A stretch of 64,000 bases of DNA from Sphingobium cupriresistens (GTDB lineage: Bacteria; Pseudomonadota; Alphaproteobacteria; Sphingomonadales; Sphingomonadaceae), in the NCBI RefSeq assembly GCF_004152865.1, contig NZ_SEOO01000001.1, positions 186,001-250,000 on the forward strand, written 5' to 3'. The notes beneath the pieces were generated by a model, which worked only from the letters and a program-made list of their open reading frames with translations, made no database searches and was not told where the DNA came from. A program made the position numbers and the translations under genes. Below are positions 17,006 through 26,233 of the stretch, one piece after another. Numbering within the stretch: position 1 is the first letter of the stretch; each line of letters starts with the position of its first letter.

Positions 17006-17941
17006 TCAATGCTTCTTTGACGGCAACAGATGCAGCGCGCCAACAATGATCCCGCCGATCACCAGCCCGACGATCGCGCCGCCGATGGCGTTGACCAGCC
17101 AGTCGAGGAAGCCGCCGATCGCGGGCATGGCATGGGCCGCGCCCTCCGCGACATGATGGATCGCGCCGGGGATGAGGTCGAGGTGAAATTCATGCAGGCC
17201 ATGGACGATCAATCCGCCGCCGACCCACAACATCGCCGCGGTGCCGACCACAGACAGGATCGCCATCAGCACCGGCATCGCTTTCACCAGCGCGCGGCCC
17301 AGCGCCTGCGTGCCCGCGCCCTTTTTGGTGGCGAGATGCAGCCCGATATCGTCCATCTTCACGATAAGGCCGACGACGCCATAGACGCCTGCGGTGATGA
17401 GGATGGCGACGACCACCAGGATCAGCGCCTGTTCCCATACCGGCTCGGTCGCGACGGTGCCCAGCGAAATCGCCATGATTTCGCCGGACAGGATGAAGTC
17501 GGTGCGGATCGCGCTCGATACCTTCTGGTTTTCCAATTCGGCGGAACTGTGCGTCTCCACCACTTCCTGCGCAACATCATGGCCGCCCTGGACAGCCTCC
17601 AGCAGCTTTTCCACGGCCTCGAAACACAGGAACGCGCCGCCCAGCATCAGCAGCGGGGGCAGCAGCCAGGGCGCGACGGCGCTGATCAACAGCGCGGCAG
17701 GTAGCAGGAAGAGCAATTTGTTGCGCAGCGATCCCTTGGCGATCTTCCAAATGATCGGCAATTCGCGGTCGGGAGTCAGGCCCATTACATATTTGGGGGT
17801 GACGGCGGCATCGTCGATCACCACCCCCGCAGCTTTCGTTCCGGCGCGACCGGCCGCCGCCGCCACGTCGTCCAGCGACGTCGCCGTCAATTTGGCGATG
17901 CCCGCCACGTCATCGAGCAGCGCGATCAGACCCGAAGGCAT
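17006..17941 (-). CDS. DUF808 (YedI-like) inner-membrane protein
   Basis: A 311-residue membrane protein matching the YedI/DUF808 family along its whole length. The N-terminal PSGLIALLDDVAGIAKLTA and the DDAAVTPKYVMGL segment are the family hallmarks. These are followed by LLPAALLISAVAPWLLPPLLMLGGAFLCFEAVE and further helices to the C-terminus. The function is unknown. It may be transcribed with the MATE gene 14 bases downstream. Confidence 0.9.
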   Translation of the reverse strand: MPSGLIALLDDVAGIAKLTATSLDDVAAAAGRAGTKAAGVVIDDAAVTPKYVMGLTPDRELPIIWKIAKGSLRNKLLFLLPAALLISAVAPWLLPPLLMLGGAFLCFEAVEKLLEAVQGGHDVAQEVVETHSSAELENQKVSSAIRTDFILSGEIMAISLGTVATEPVWEQALILVVVAILITAGVYGVVGLIVKMDDIGLHLATKKGAGTQALGRALVKAMPVLMAILSVVGTAAMLWVGGGLIVHGLHEFHLDLIPGAIHHVAEGAAHAMPAIGGFLDWLVNAIGGAIVGLVIGGIIVGALHLLPSKKH

Positions 17942-18047
17942 AGATAATATATCCCCTGTTGCAGGCGGCGATGTCGCCCTTATGCCGCCTCATAAGGGGC
18001 GCGCGTCGGGGGAGCAATGGACTGCGTTCATGCGATAGGAGGGGGGC

Positions 18048-18281
18048 TCAGTAATTGCCTGGCGGGTCGCTGGCCGGGAAGGATTCGTCGGATTGTTCGT
18101 CCACCTTGTCCCATTCCCTGGACGATACGCCCTGTTGCGGCCCCGCATCGCGCACCACGCCCGATGAACCTACCGGGCCGCGATCGTCGGGCGCGGCGCC
18201 ATCACCCATCCAGTCGCGCCATCCCTTGATTGCAAAGGCGCCAAGACCCGTGACGATGGCCAGTTTCAACAGCCCTTTCAT
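18048..18281 (-). CDS. Small membrane-anchored protein with DESFPASDPP tail
   Basis: A 77-residue protein: an N-terminal hydrophobic anchor (MKGLLKLAIVTGLGAFAIKG), a Gly/Pro/Asp-rich linker, and the C-terminal motif DESFPASDPPGNY. I know that tail as a recurring ending of small uncharacterised proteobacterial proteins, often near stress genes. The ATG at 18281 overlaps the stop of the upstream gene (ATGA) and has an AGGAGA ribosome site in that gene. The operon is preceded by a near-consensus EcfG-type promoter at 18619-18643. Confidence 0.7.
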   Translation of the reverse strand: MKGLLKLAIVTGLGAFAIKGWRDWMGDGAAPDDRGPVGSSGVVRDAGPQQGVSSREWDKVDEQSDESFPASDPPGNY

Positions 18282-18610
18282 ATATCTTTCTCCTGCCCAT
18301 GATGCAGATGAACCCAATCCGCGCGATCATGTCCCACCGCATCGGAAGTCAGCCTGATTTCGCCCTCTTCGTCCGATCCGCCGAATTCGTTCGGTTCGGC
18401 GGCAGGTTGCGCAATCGCCCAGCGCTCGCGTAGCGCGGCATCGATCATCGCGCCCCACATGCCCACATCGCCCGCTTCGCGCATCGCGGCATCCGGCTCC
18501 TTGAGGATCGCGAGGATGCTGGCGGCGTCCTCTATCCGGGCCTGCCATTCGCCGGGAGCCGCTGCGGCGAGGTGACGCGCCAGACGTTCGATGAGCGTGT
18601 GGTTTTCCAT
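18278..18610 (-). CDS. Hypothetical acidic protein, stress-locus gene
   Basis: A 110-residue soluble protein of unknown function. Its N-terminal half (ENHTLIERLARHLAAA, then EWQARIEDAASILAILKEPD) is helical, and the C-terminal part is acidic (FGGSDEEGEIRLT) with a HxxxxWVHLHHG ending. The ATG at 18610 follows the putative -10 GTT by only eight bases, so the mRNA could be leaderless. The stop overlaps the next start by four bases. I recognise no family. Confidence 0.6.
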   Translation of the reverse strand: MENHTLIERLARHLAAAAPGEWQARIEDAASILAILKEPDAAMREAGDVGMWGAMIDAALRERWAIAQPAAEPNEFGGSDEEGEIRLTSDAVGHDRADWVHLHHGQEKDI

Positions 18611-18618
18611 ATCGATCG

Positions 18619-18643
18619 AACGCGCATCGGCGGTCGCCGTTCC
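18619..18643 (-). promoter_or_regulatory. Candidate EcfG-type general stress promoter (minus strand)
   Basis: Reading the minus strand, GGAAC (18643-18639), 16 spacer bases, then CGTT ending at 18619. This equals the published alphaproteobacterial EcfG (PhyR-NepR-EcfG) consensus. It lies directly before the ATG at 18610. Confidence 0.6.
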
Positions 18644-18671
18644 GCTTGTTCGTGACGGTATCGCATCGATG

Positions 18672-18696
18672 TGAACCGGCATAGCGATGGCGTGTT
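18672..18696 (+). promoter_or_regulatory. Candidate EcfG-type general stress promoter (plus strand)
   Basis: TGAAC (18672-18676), 17 bases, then GTT (18694-18696), one mismatch in the -35 box of the EcfG consensus. It lies 33 bases before the ATG at 18730 and is divergent from the stronger minus-strand site 28 bases away. Confidence 0.45.
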
Positions 18697-18729
18697 GGAA
18701 GGGTGCGGGGACGACCAAGGAGATGGGTC

Positions 18730-19035
18730 ATGCCTCAAGGGGACAAGAGCAGCTATACCGACAAGCAAAAGCGCAAGGCGCAACATATCGAGGAAGGTTA
18801 TGAGGATCGCGGCGTGTCCAAGGACGAGGCCGAGCGCCGGGCCTGGGCCACAGTGAACAAGGAATCGGGCGGCGGCAACAAGTCCGGCTCCGGCCGGGGC
18901 AAGCCCGATACTCATGTCGCGTCGCGCAAGGGCGGCCGCAAGGGTGGAGCCGCATCGGCCGGACGACCTGCCACGGATCGTTCCGCTGCCGCAAAGAAAG
19001 GCTGGGAAACCCGGCGACGACGCGGCCATGGCTGA
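18730..19035 (+). CDS. Small basic stress-type protein ('plasmid stabilisation' family)
   Basis: A 101-residue, very basic protein. The N-terminal half SSYTDKQKRKAQHIEEGYED, continuing with RGVSKDEAERRAWATVNKESG, is a conserved block often annotated as plasmid stabilisation protein, though no plasmid role is shown. The C-terminal half is Gly/Lys/Arg rich (SRKGGRKGGAAS, KKGWETRRRRGHG) and could bind nucleic acid. AAGGAG at 18717-18722 sits seven bases before the ATG. The EcfG-like promoter upstream fits a role in general stress. Confidence 0.75.
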   Translation: MPQGDKSSYTDKQKRKAQHIEEGYEDRGVSKDEAERRAWATVNKESGGGNKSGSGRGKPDTHVASRKGGRKGGAASAGRPATDRSAAAKKGWETRRRRGHG

Positions 19036-19100
19036 TCTTTTGTGAGGCAAATGCGACGCTGTCGCAAAAAAAGACGCGCAGATTGCTCAATCTGGCTCCA

Positions 19101-19135
19101 GATAATATTGCGAAACATTATTAATAACATTATTG
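19101..19135 (+). promoter_or_regulatory. AT-rich candidate iron-response/promoter region
   Basis: In an otherwise GC-rich genome this stretch is strongly AT-rich. It has a 9-bp direct repeat AACATTATT at 19114-19122 and 19126-19134 (12-bp period) and a 10-bp palindrome TTATTAATAA at 19118-19127. It lies about 80 bases before a siderophore-type receptor start, where a Fur-type site would be expected. The match to a Fur consensus is loose. Confidence 0.4.
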
Positions 19136-19213
19136 CATCCCGTCACGGATGCCGTCGCGGCTTTGGAGTCTATCCATCGCTGAGGGCCGGCACCGCAAGA
19201 TCGGGGGCTTTAG

Positions 19214-21367
19214 ATGATTCGCAGATATTCTCTCTTCCTGACCGCGTCGCTGGTCGGCGTCGCCGTCATGCCGGCCACGGCGCAGGCGCAAGTGGCGGCC
19301 GACGCTGCGCCGCCGGAGGAGCAGATCATCGTCACCGGCGCATACACGCTGCCCGACAAGATCGACACCGCCACAGGGCTTGGCCTGACTGTTCGGGAAA
19401 CGCCGCAGTCTGTAACCATCCTGACCGCTCAACGCATTATCGACCAAAATCTGGTCACCGCCGCCGATGTGTTGCGCAATGGCGTCGGCATATCGGTCAA
19501 CAATCTCGACGATCTGCGCAACCAGTTTTATGCGCGCGGTTTTGAAATTCGCAATTTCCAATATGACGGCATTCCGCTGGCCTGGACCCTGGCGGGCGGC
19601 GCGGGCGAAACCAGCACGGACGTCTCCGTCTATGAACGGGTGGAGATCGTGCGCGGCGCAACCGGCCTGCTGACCGGCGCAGGCGACCCGTCGGCGTCGA
19701 TCAACTTCGTGCGCAAACACGCCGACGCCACCGACCTGACCGGCTATGTCAACGCCAGCTATGGCAGTTGGGACCGCTGGCGCGTATCGGGCGATGTCAG
19801 CACGCCAATCACAGCCGACGGCCGGATCCGCGCGCGCGTGGTCGGCCGCTACGAGCAGGGCGACAGCTATATCGACCGATTCAGCGACAAGCGGATCATT
19901 CTCTATGGCGTCGTCGACGCTGATCTGACCGACAATACGCTGGTCCGCGCCGGGATCAGCCATCAGGACACCAATCGCGATTCGCCGTCCTGGGGCAACC
20001 TGCCGACCTTCTACGCCGATGGCACGCTCACCGACTGGTCACGTTCGAAGAGCACGACCGGGGACTGGACCTATTGGAACACGATCAACCAGAATATCTT
20101 CGCGACGATCCGCCAGGAGATCGGCGAACACTGGACGGTCGCCGCCAATTATAATCGCCTGAAAAATGCCGAAAAGGCGCAACTCCTCTATTTGTCGGGG
20201 GCCGTCGATAAGGCGACCGGCACCATCCAATACGCCTTCCCCTACAAGGATCATGGCGAAAGCATCCAGAATGCGTATGATGTTCAGGTCAAGGGCAGCG
20301 TCAACCTGTTCGGCCGCGACCATGAAGTCGTACTGGGCGGGATGAAGAGCATCCAGAAACGCTTTACCGACAGCTTCAGCGCGCTGGCATTCCCCGCCGG
20401 GCCGAATTTCGTCGCGGAAACGGGCGCGGCCTATGAGAATCCGGGTTTTTCGACCACGGCGTTTCGCGCGGTCGAGGAAAAGATCACGCAGAGCGGCGTC
20501 TATGGCGCGGTCCGCCTGAACCTGGCCGACCAGTTCAAGCTGATCGGCGGCGGCCGCCTGGCGACGTGGAGGCAGAAAGGGCTGAGTTATGGCGTCACCA
20601 GCGATTATGGCGACAAGAATGTGTTCATTCCCTATGTCGGCGCGCTCTTCGACGTCACCCCCAGCCATCGCCTCTATGCCAGCTATACCAGGATATTCCA
20701 GCCGCAGAGCGCGCTCGACGCCAATCTGCGGCAACTCGATCCGCTGGAGGGCAACGCCTATGAAATCGGCTTGAAAAGCGCCTTTTTCGACGAGAAGCTG
20801 CAAACCTCGATCGCCCTGTTCCGTATCGAGCAGGACAATCTGGCCCAGGTCGATCTGACCGCGCCGCCGATCACGCCGCCCGGCGGCCTGCCGCAGCAAC
20901 CCTCGATCGCGATCGACGGCACGCGGAGCGAGGGTTTCGAATTCGAAGTCAATGGCAGCCCGCTGGAGAACTGGAACCTCAATTTCGGCTATAGTCAGTT
21001 CAAGGCGAAGGATTCCGATGGCGATGCCGTATCGGTCAATCAGCCGCGCAAGTTGCTCAAGCTGTTCACCACTTACACCTTCCCGGACATCCTGTCGGGC
21101 TTCACTTTCGGCGGCGGCGTGAATTATCGCAGCAAGGCCTATTCGGCGGGCCTCAATACGGTCACCGGCGCTCCGTTCAACTTCCAGCAGGATGGCTATG
21201 CCCTGGTCAGCCTGATGGCGCGACTGGCCGTGAACGAACAGCTTTCGGTCCAGGCGAATCTGGAGAATCTGACCGACAAGACCTATTTCGCGCAGATCGG
21301 TTTCTACGATCAATATCGCTACGGTCCGCCGCGCAATGTCACGATCAGCGCAAATTATCAGTTCTGA
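19214..21367 (+). CDS. TonB-dependent siderophore receptor
   Basis: A 717-residue outer-membrane receptor of the ferrisiderophore (FhuA/FpvA-like) class. A signal peptide ends near residue 26 (TAQAQ). The plug domain has the siderophore-receptor signatures VRETPQSVTILTAQRI, the YERVEIVRGATGLLTGAG segment with ASINFVRK, and the C-terminus ends in Phe (ISANYQF), as barrel assembly requires. Late barrel motifs such as NLTDKTYF also fit. There is no N-terminal STN domain, so it is a transporter rather than a transducer. It is single-gene, with an AT-rich control region before it and a hairpin terminator after it. Iron control is inferred. Confidence 0.93.
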   Translation: MIRRYSLFLTASLVGVAVMPATAQAQVAADAAPPEEQIIVTGAYTLPDKIDTATGLGLTVRETPQSVTILTAQRIIDQNLVTAADVLRNGVGISVNNLDDLRNQFYARGFEIRNFQYDGIPLAWTLAGGAGETSTDVSVYERVEIVRGATGLLTGAGDPSASINFVRKHADATDLTGYVNASYGSWDRWRVSGDVSTPITADGRIRARVVGRYEQGDSYIDRFSDKRIILYGVVDADLTDNTLVRAGISHQDTNRDSPSWGNLPTFYADGTLTDWSRSKSTTGDWTYWNTINQNIFATIRQEIGEHWTVAANYNRLKNAEKAQLLYLSGAVDKATGTIQYAFPYKDHGESIQNAYDVQVKGSVNLFGRDHEVVLGGMKSIQKRFTDSFSALAFPAGPNFVAETGAAYENPGFSTTAFRAVEEKITQSGVYGAVRLNLADQFKLIGGGRLATWRQKGLSYGVTSDYGDKNVFIPYVGALFDVTPSHRLYASYTRIFQPQSALDANLRQLDPLEGNAYEIGLKSAFFDEKLQTSIALFRIEQDNLAQVDLTAPPITPPGGLPQQPSIAIDGTRSEGFEFEVNGSPLENWNLNFGYSQFKAKDSDGDAVSVNQPRKLLKLFTTYTFPDILSGFTFGGGVNYRSKAYSAGLNTVTGAPFNFQQDGYALVSLMARLAVNEQLSVQANLENLTDKTYFAQIGFYDQYRYGPPRNVTISANYQF

Positions 21368-21392
21368 TCGACCGCGAATGACAGACATGGAC

Positions 21393-21421
21393 GGCCGGGG
21401 GAGCGATCCTCCGGCCTTTTT
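21393..21421 (+). terminator. Rho-independent terminator of the siderophore receptor gene
   Basis: GGCCGGGGGA, a short loop, and TCCTCCGGCC followed by TTTTT, beginning 26 bases after the receptor stop codon. Confidence 0.75.
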
Positions 21422-21481
21422 GGTCATCGACCAAAGGTCGGGCGCGCATCCAATGCCGCGCTTGTCGACGGCGAACCCCTG

Positions 21482-22204
21482 CTAGAAGTTCTCGCCGCCA
21501 CATCGCACGCGGCCGGTGCCGCGATTATCGACGGTGCAGGCGGCCTTGCCTGTGATGGTGACGTCGCCCGATCCTGACGTCGTCACCTTCGCGGTAACGT
21601 CGGCTGTCAGGGTGCTGCTGCCCGGTCCTTCGTTGCTGATGCTGGCTTGGCGCGCGATCAGCGGCTCGGCCGCCAGCGCGCCGGGACCGTTGACGCGGAT
21701 ATTGGCGACGCCGGTGCGCCCGGCCATCGTCACCCGGCCGCCGCCCGACAGCGTTAGGTCGATCCGGTCCAATTCGACTTTCGCGACATTGATATCGCCA
21801 TTGCCGCCGAGCACGATCTGCCCCAGCAATCCTTTCATGCGATCGATCGATATCGAGCCGCCGCCGGTCAACACGATCCGTTCGACCATGCCGGTGGACA
21901 GGCGCAGCGTGGCCGCGCCGCCGCTCTTTTCGCCCGGCCGCGCCCGGTCCATGCCGATGGTGAGCAGCCGGCCCGACACGTCGACCTTCAGCCGGTCGAG
22001 CGCGCTCTGGTCGCCCTCCGCCCGCGCCGATGCGCCTGCGCCGGTAGTCAGGATGACGGTGACGGGCGCATCCACGCGGATCGCGTCAAAGCTGGTGATG
22101 GTGTAGCCGCGTGTCGCGGCACTAGCGGGCGCGGCGAGGAACAGCGCGGTCGCCGTCAGGGTGCGCAACGCGCTTCGCCCGGTCCTACGCCGCTTGTCGT
22201 ACAT
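21482..22204 (-). CDS. GIN-domain (DUF2807) secreted protein, second copy
   Basis: A 240-residue exported protein. Residues 1-30 form a signal peptide with a basic KRRRTGR start and AAPASAA cleavage region. The rest is a GIN/DUF2807 beta-helix built from short repeats such as VLTGGGSISIDR, VLGGNGDINVAK and TLSGGGRVTMAG. It ends with a Cys pair twelve residues apart, the same spacing as in the upstream paralogue. Its coding start overlaps the upstream gene by 49 bases in a different frame. The function of GIN domains is not settled; a surface or periplasmic scaffold is likely. Confidence 0.85.
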   Translation of the reverse strand: MYDKRRRTGRSALRTLTATALFLAAPASAATRGYTITSFDAIRVDAPVTVILTTGAGASARAEGDQSALDRLKVDVSGRLLTIGMDRARPGEKSGGAATLRLSTGMVERIVLTGGGSISIDRMKGLLGQIVLGGNGDINVAKVELDRIDLTLSGGGRVTMAGRTGVANIRVNGPGALAAEPLIARQASISNEGPGSSTLTADVTAKVTTSGSGDVTITGKAACTVDNRGTGRVRCGGENF

Positions 22205-22920
22205 CGCGCCTTGCCCTTCACCTTCACGTCGCCCGGACCCATGATGCTGATAGCAACCCTGCCGTCGGAGGCAATGTCGATGTCGCCCGCGCCCAGGATC
22301 GACAGGTCCGCCGTGCCGACCTTCAGCGCTTCGGCGTTGATGTCACCCGCGCCGGTGATCGACATTTTCGCCGTGTCGGCGGCGCCCGCAATCTTCACCG
22401 ATCCCGCGCCGGTGATGTCGGCGCTCAGCGTCTTGACCGCCACCGTGCCGATGCGGAAATCGCCCGCGCCGGTCAGGGACAGGTCCAGCCGGTCGCCCTG
22501 CGCCTTGTCCAGGTCGAAATCGCCTGCGCCTGTTAACGCGGCGGCGGCGATGGCGGGCATCGTCACATGAACCGTGGCCCCCTTGTCCCCATCCTTGCGG
22601 CCCCAGCTCCAGTCGCCCTTGGACTTCCGGCCGATCACCAGCTTGCCATCCTTGACCCGGATATCGAGGTCGGCGACCGCCCTGGCATCGCCGTCCGCCT
22701 TCACCGCAAAGCCGCTGCCGATGGTGACGGCGACATTGTCCGGGCCGGTCGCGTCGATTTCCGTGAAATCCCTGAGCGTCGCCCAATCTTGCGTGCTGCG
22801 GGCCACTTCGTCGGCAGCGGGCGATTCGTCGGTGCGCGAACAGGCGGTGGTGGACAGCGCAATGGCGGTCAAGGCCATGCCGGTCAGGGCCAGCGTCAAC
22901 AGGGGCAAGGGGCGGGGCAT
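22156..22920 (-). CDS. GIN-domain (DUF2807) probable lipoprotein, first copy
   Basis: A 254-residue exported protein with a signal sequence ending in LSTTAC (Cys near residue 27), a usable lipobox. It is followed by a beta-helical GIN domain with repeated TGAGDF/TGAGDI turns roughly every 20 residues. The C-terminal Cys pair in KARCTTSGVGPGEARC matches the next gene's CTVDNRGTGRVRC. It overlaps the downstream paralogue by 49 bases, so the two are surely one transcript. The ATG at 22920 was chosen for its signal peptide. It is divergent from the M28 peptidase. Confidence 0.85.
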   Translation of the reverse strand: MPRPLPLLTLALTGMALTAIALSTTACSRTDESPAADEVARSTQDWATLRDFTEIDATGPDNVAVTIGSGFAVKADGDARAVADLDIRVKDGKLVIGRKSKGDWSWGRKDGDKGATVHVTMPAIAAAALTGAGDFDLDKAQGDRLDLSLTGAGDFRIGTVAVKTLSADITGAGSVKIAGAADTAKMSITGAGDINAEALKVGTADLSILGAGDIDIASDGRVAISIMGPGDVKVKGKARCTTSGVGPGEARCAP

Positions 22921-23040
22921 CACAATCTCCTCATCGTGTGTTGCTTGAGCAATACACGTTGTCCGTGGCGGTTCCAAGCCCCTTGTTCGTCGAACGGGTT
23001 CAGGCATGATAGATGACTGAAATTACGGAGTGTCCCGTCC

Positions 23041-24630
23041 ATGCGCCTTTCCCTTCTCGCTCTTCCCCTGCTCGCGATGATCGCCGCAACCCCCGTCAGC
23101 GCGGCGCCGGAGGGGGACGCCGGCGCGCGCTGGTGGGCGCATGTCCAGGCGCTGGCCAATGACGGCATGGAAGGGCGCGGCACCGGCACGCCGGGCTATG
23201 ATCGCGCGGCCGACTATGTGATCGCCCAGTTCAAGGCATTGGGCCTGAAACCCGCGGGGATCGACGGCTACAAGCAGCCGGTCGCCTTTATCGAGCAGGT
23301 GATCCTGGCGGACCAGAGCCGCGCGTCGCTGGTCGGGCCGCAGGGCGAAACGGCGCTGGCGGTGCCGGGCGACCTGATCTTTTCCGGGAGCGGCGGCCCG
23401 GTGCCCGAAAGCATCGACGCGCCGATGGTGTTCGCCGGCTATGGCCTGCACCTGCCCGAAGCGGGGCATGACGATTTCGCCGGGCTGGACCTCAAGGGCA
23501 AGATCGTCGTCGTGCTGTCGGGCGGCCCGTCCACCATTTCCGGCGCGCTCAAGTCCCATGCCCGTTCCGAACGCGCGCATTGGCTGGCCGAGCAGGGCGC
23601 GCTGGGCCTCATCACGCTGGTCACGCCCAAACAGGTGGAGATTCCGTGGGTCCGCCGGGTGGCGCTGGCGGGCGCGCCCGCGCTCTATTATGCCGACGCG
23701 ACCCTGCGCGAAACGCAGACGCCTTTCCTCGGCGCGCAGCTCGATCCGGCCAAGTCGGCGCAATTCTTCGCCGGGACGGACAATGATTTCGCTGCGATCG
23801 CCGCCGCGGCCGACGCCTCCGCCGCGGTCGCCAGCTTCCCGCTCGCGCTGCGTTTCAAGGCGCAGGTGGCGGCCAAGCGCCGCGACCTGTCGTCGCCCAA
23901 CCTGATCGCCGTGCTGCCGGGCAGCGACCCGAAATTGCGGCCGGAACATGTCGTGCTGTCGGCGCATCTGGATGGCTATGGTGTCGGCACGCCGATCAAG
24001 GGCGACGCCATCTATAATGGCGCGTTCGACAATGCATCGGGCGTCGCCAGCCTGCTGGAGATCGCGAAGGCGCTCAAGGCCAGCAAGGTGAAGCCCAAGC
24101 GGTCGATCCTGTTCGCGATCGTCACGGCGGAGGAGAAAGGGCTGCTGGGCGCGCGCTATTTCGCGCGGCGGCCGACCGTGTCGCAGTCCAGCATCGTCGC
24201 CGACCTGAATTTCGACATGGCGCTGCCGATCTTCCCGCTGACCAGCGTGACGCCGATCGGCTATGACCAAAGCTCGCTCGGCCAGGATGCGGCGGCGGTG
24301 AGCGCGCAGATGAACCTGCCGATCACGCCCGATCCCTTCCCCGATCGCAACGTCTTCATCCGGTCCGACCAATATGCCTTCATCCGCGAAGGCATTCCGG
24401 CGCTCTTCTTCAAATATGGGTTCAAGGCCGGCACGCCGGAGGCAAACGCCGAAAAGGCATGGCGGGCGAACCTCTATCATTCGCCGTTCGACGATCTGAA
24501 CCAGCCGGTCATGCCTGCCGAAAGCGCGAAGCTGAACGCCTATGTGACCGCGGTCACGCTGCGCGTCGCCAATGCGGATGCGCGCCCGGCGTGGAATGAC
24601 GACAGTTTCTTCAAGCGGTTCGCGAAATAA
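23041..24630 (+). CDS. M28-family zinc peptidase, secreted
   Basis: A 529-residue exported metallopeptidase. A signal peptide ends near residue 22 (VSAAP). A protease-associated (PA) domain covers about 110-230 (MVFAGYGLHL, DLKGKIVVVL). The M28 catalytic core has metal ligands in VLSAHLDGYG, AFDNASGVAS, VTAEEKGLLG, NFD and YHSPFDD. Substrates would be peptides in the periplasm or outside the cell. It is a single gene divergent from the GIN pair, ending at a type B repeat. Confidence 0.92.
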   Translation: MRLSLLALPLLAMIAATPVSAAPEGDAGARWWAHVQALANDGMEGRGTGTPGYDRAADYVIAQFKALGLKPAGIDGYKQPVAFIEQVILADQSRASLVGPQGETALAVPGDLIFSGSGGPVPESIDAPMVFAGYGLHLPEAGHDDFAGLDLKGKIVVVLSGGPSTISGALKSHARSERAHWLAEQGALGLITLVTPKQVEIPWVRRVALAGAPALYYADATLRETQTPFLGAQLDPAKSAQFFAGTDNDFAAIAAAADASAAVASFPLALRFKAQVAAKRRDLSSPNLIAVLPGSDPKLRPEHVVLSAHLDGYGVGTPIKGDAIYNGAFDNASGVASLLEIAKALKASKVKPKRSILFAIVTAEEKGLLGARYFARRPTVSQSSIVADLNFDMALPIFPLTSVTPIGYDQSSLGQDAAAVSAQMNLPITPDPFPDRNVFIRSDQYAFIREGIPALFFKYGFKAGTPEANAEKAWRANLYHSPFDDLNQPVMPAESAKLNAYVTAVTLRVANADARPAWNDDSFFKRFAK

Positions 24631-24635
24631 GCCAC

Positions 24636-24660
24636 CTGCTCCCTCGAAGGCGGGAGCACG
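24636..24660. repeat. Short palindromic repeat, type B copy 2
   Basis: CTGCTCCC and GGGAGCACG arms around an 8-base loop, between the convergent M28 and VOC genes. It may double as a terminator. Confidence 0.55.
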
Positions 24661-25047
24661 TCAGCTTTTTACCTGCTCATAAAGTTCGAGCGGCAGACCG
24701 TCGGGGTCGGCGAAGAAGGTGAAGCGCTGGCCGGTATATTCGTCGATGCGGATCGGTTCGCATCGGACCCCTGCCGCGTAGAGTCGCGCCACCTCCGCGT
24801 CGATGTCCGCGACCGTGAAGGCCAGGTGGCGCAGCCCGCAGGCTTCCGGGCGGCTGGGCCGGGCCGGGGGCGCGGGGAAGGAGAAAAGCTCGATCTGCGC
24901 ATTGCCCGCGTCGAGATCGCATTTCCACGATCGCCGCTCGGCGCGCCACACTTCGCGGATGACGGGCAGGCCCAATATGTCGCGATAGAAGGCGCGCGAA
25001 CGGTCATAGTCGGAACAGATGAGGGCGATGTGATGGATGGCGCGCAT
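24661..25047 (-). CDS. VOC-family (glyoxalase/dioxygenase-fold) protein
   Basis: A 128-residue single-module VOC protein. It starts IHHIALICSDYDRSRAFYRD (metal-binding His near residue 5), continues LPVIREVWRAERRSWKCDLD, has GLRHLAFTVADID (second His near 74), and ends FTFFADPDGLPLELYE with the third metal ligand Glu. This is the GloA2/YaeR-like subgroup, usually annotated as glyoxalase without proof of activity. A possible small ORF lies just upstream on the same strand. Confidence 0.88.
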   Translation of the reverse strand: MRAIHHIALICSDYDRSRAFYRDILGLPVIREVWRAERRSWKCDLDAGNAQIELFSFPAPPARPSRPEACGLRHLAFTVADIDAEVARLYAAGVRCEPIRIDEYTGQRFTFFADPDGLPLELYEQVKS

Positions 25048-25060
25048 CCATCGCTCATAG

Positions 25061-26232
<1,172 letters not shown>

Positions 26233-26233
<1 letters not shown>

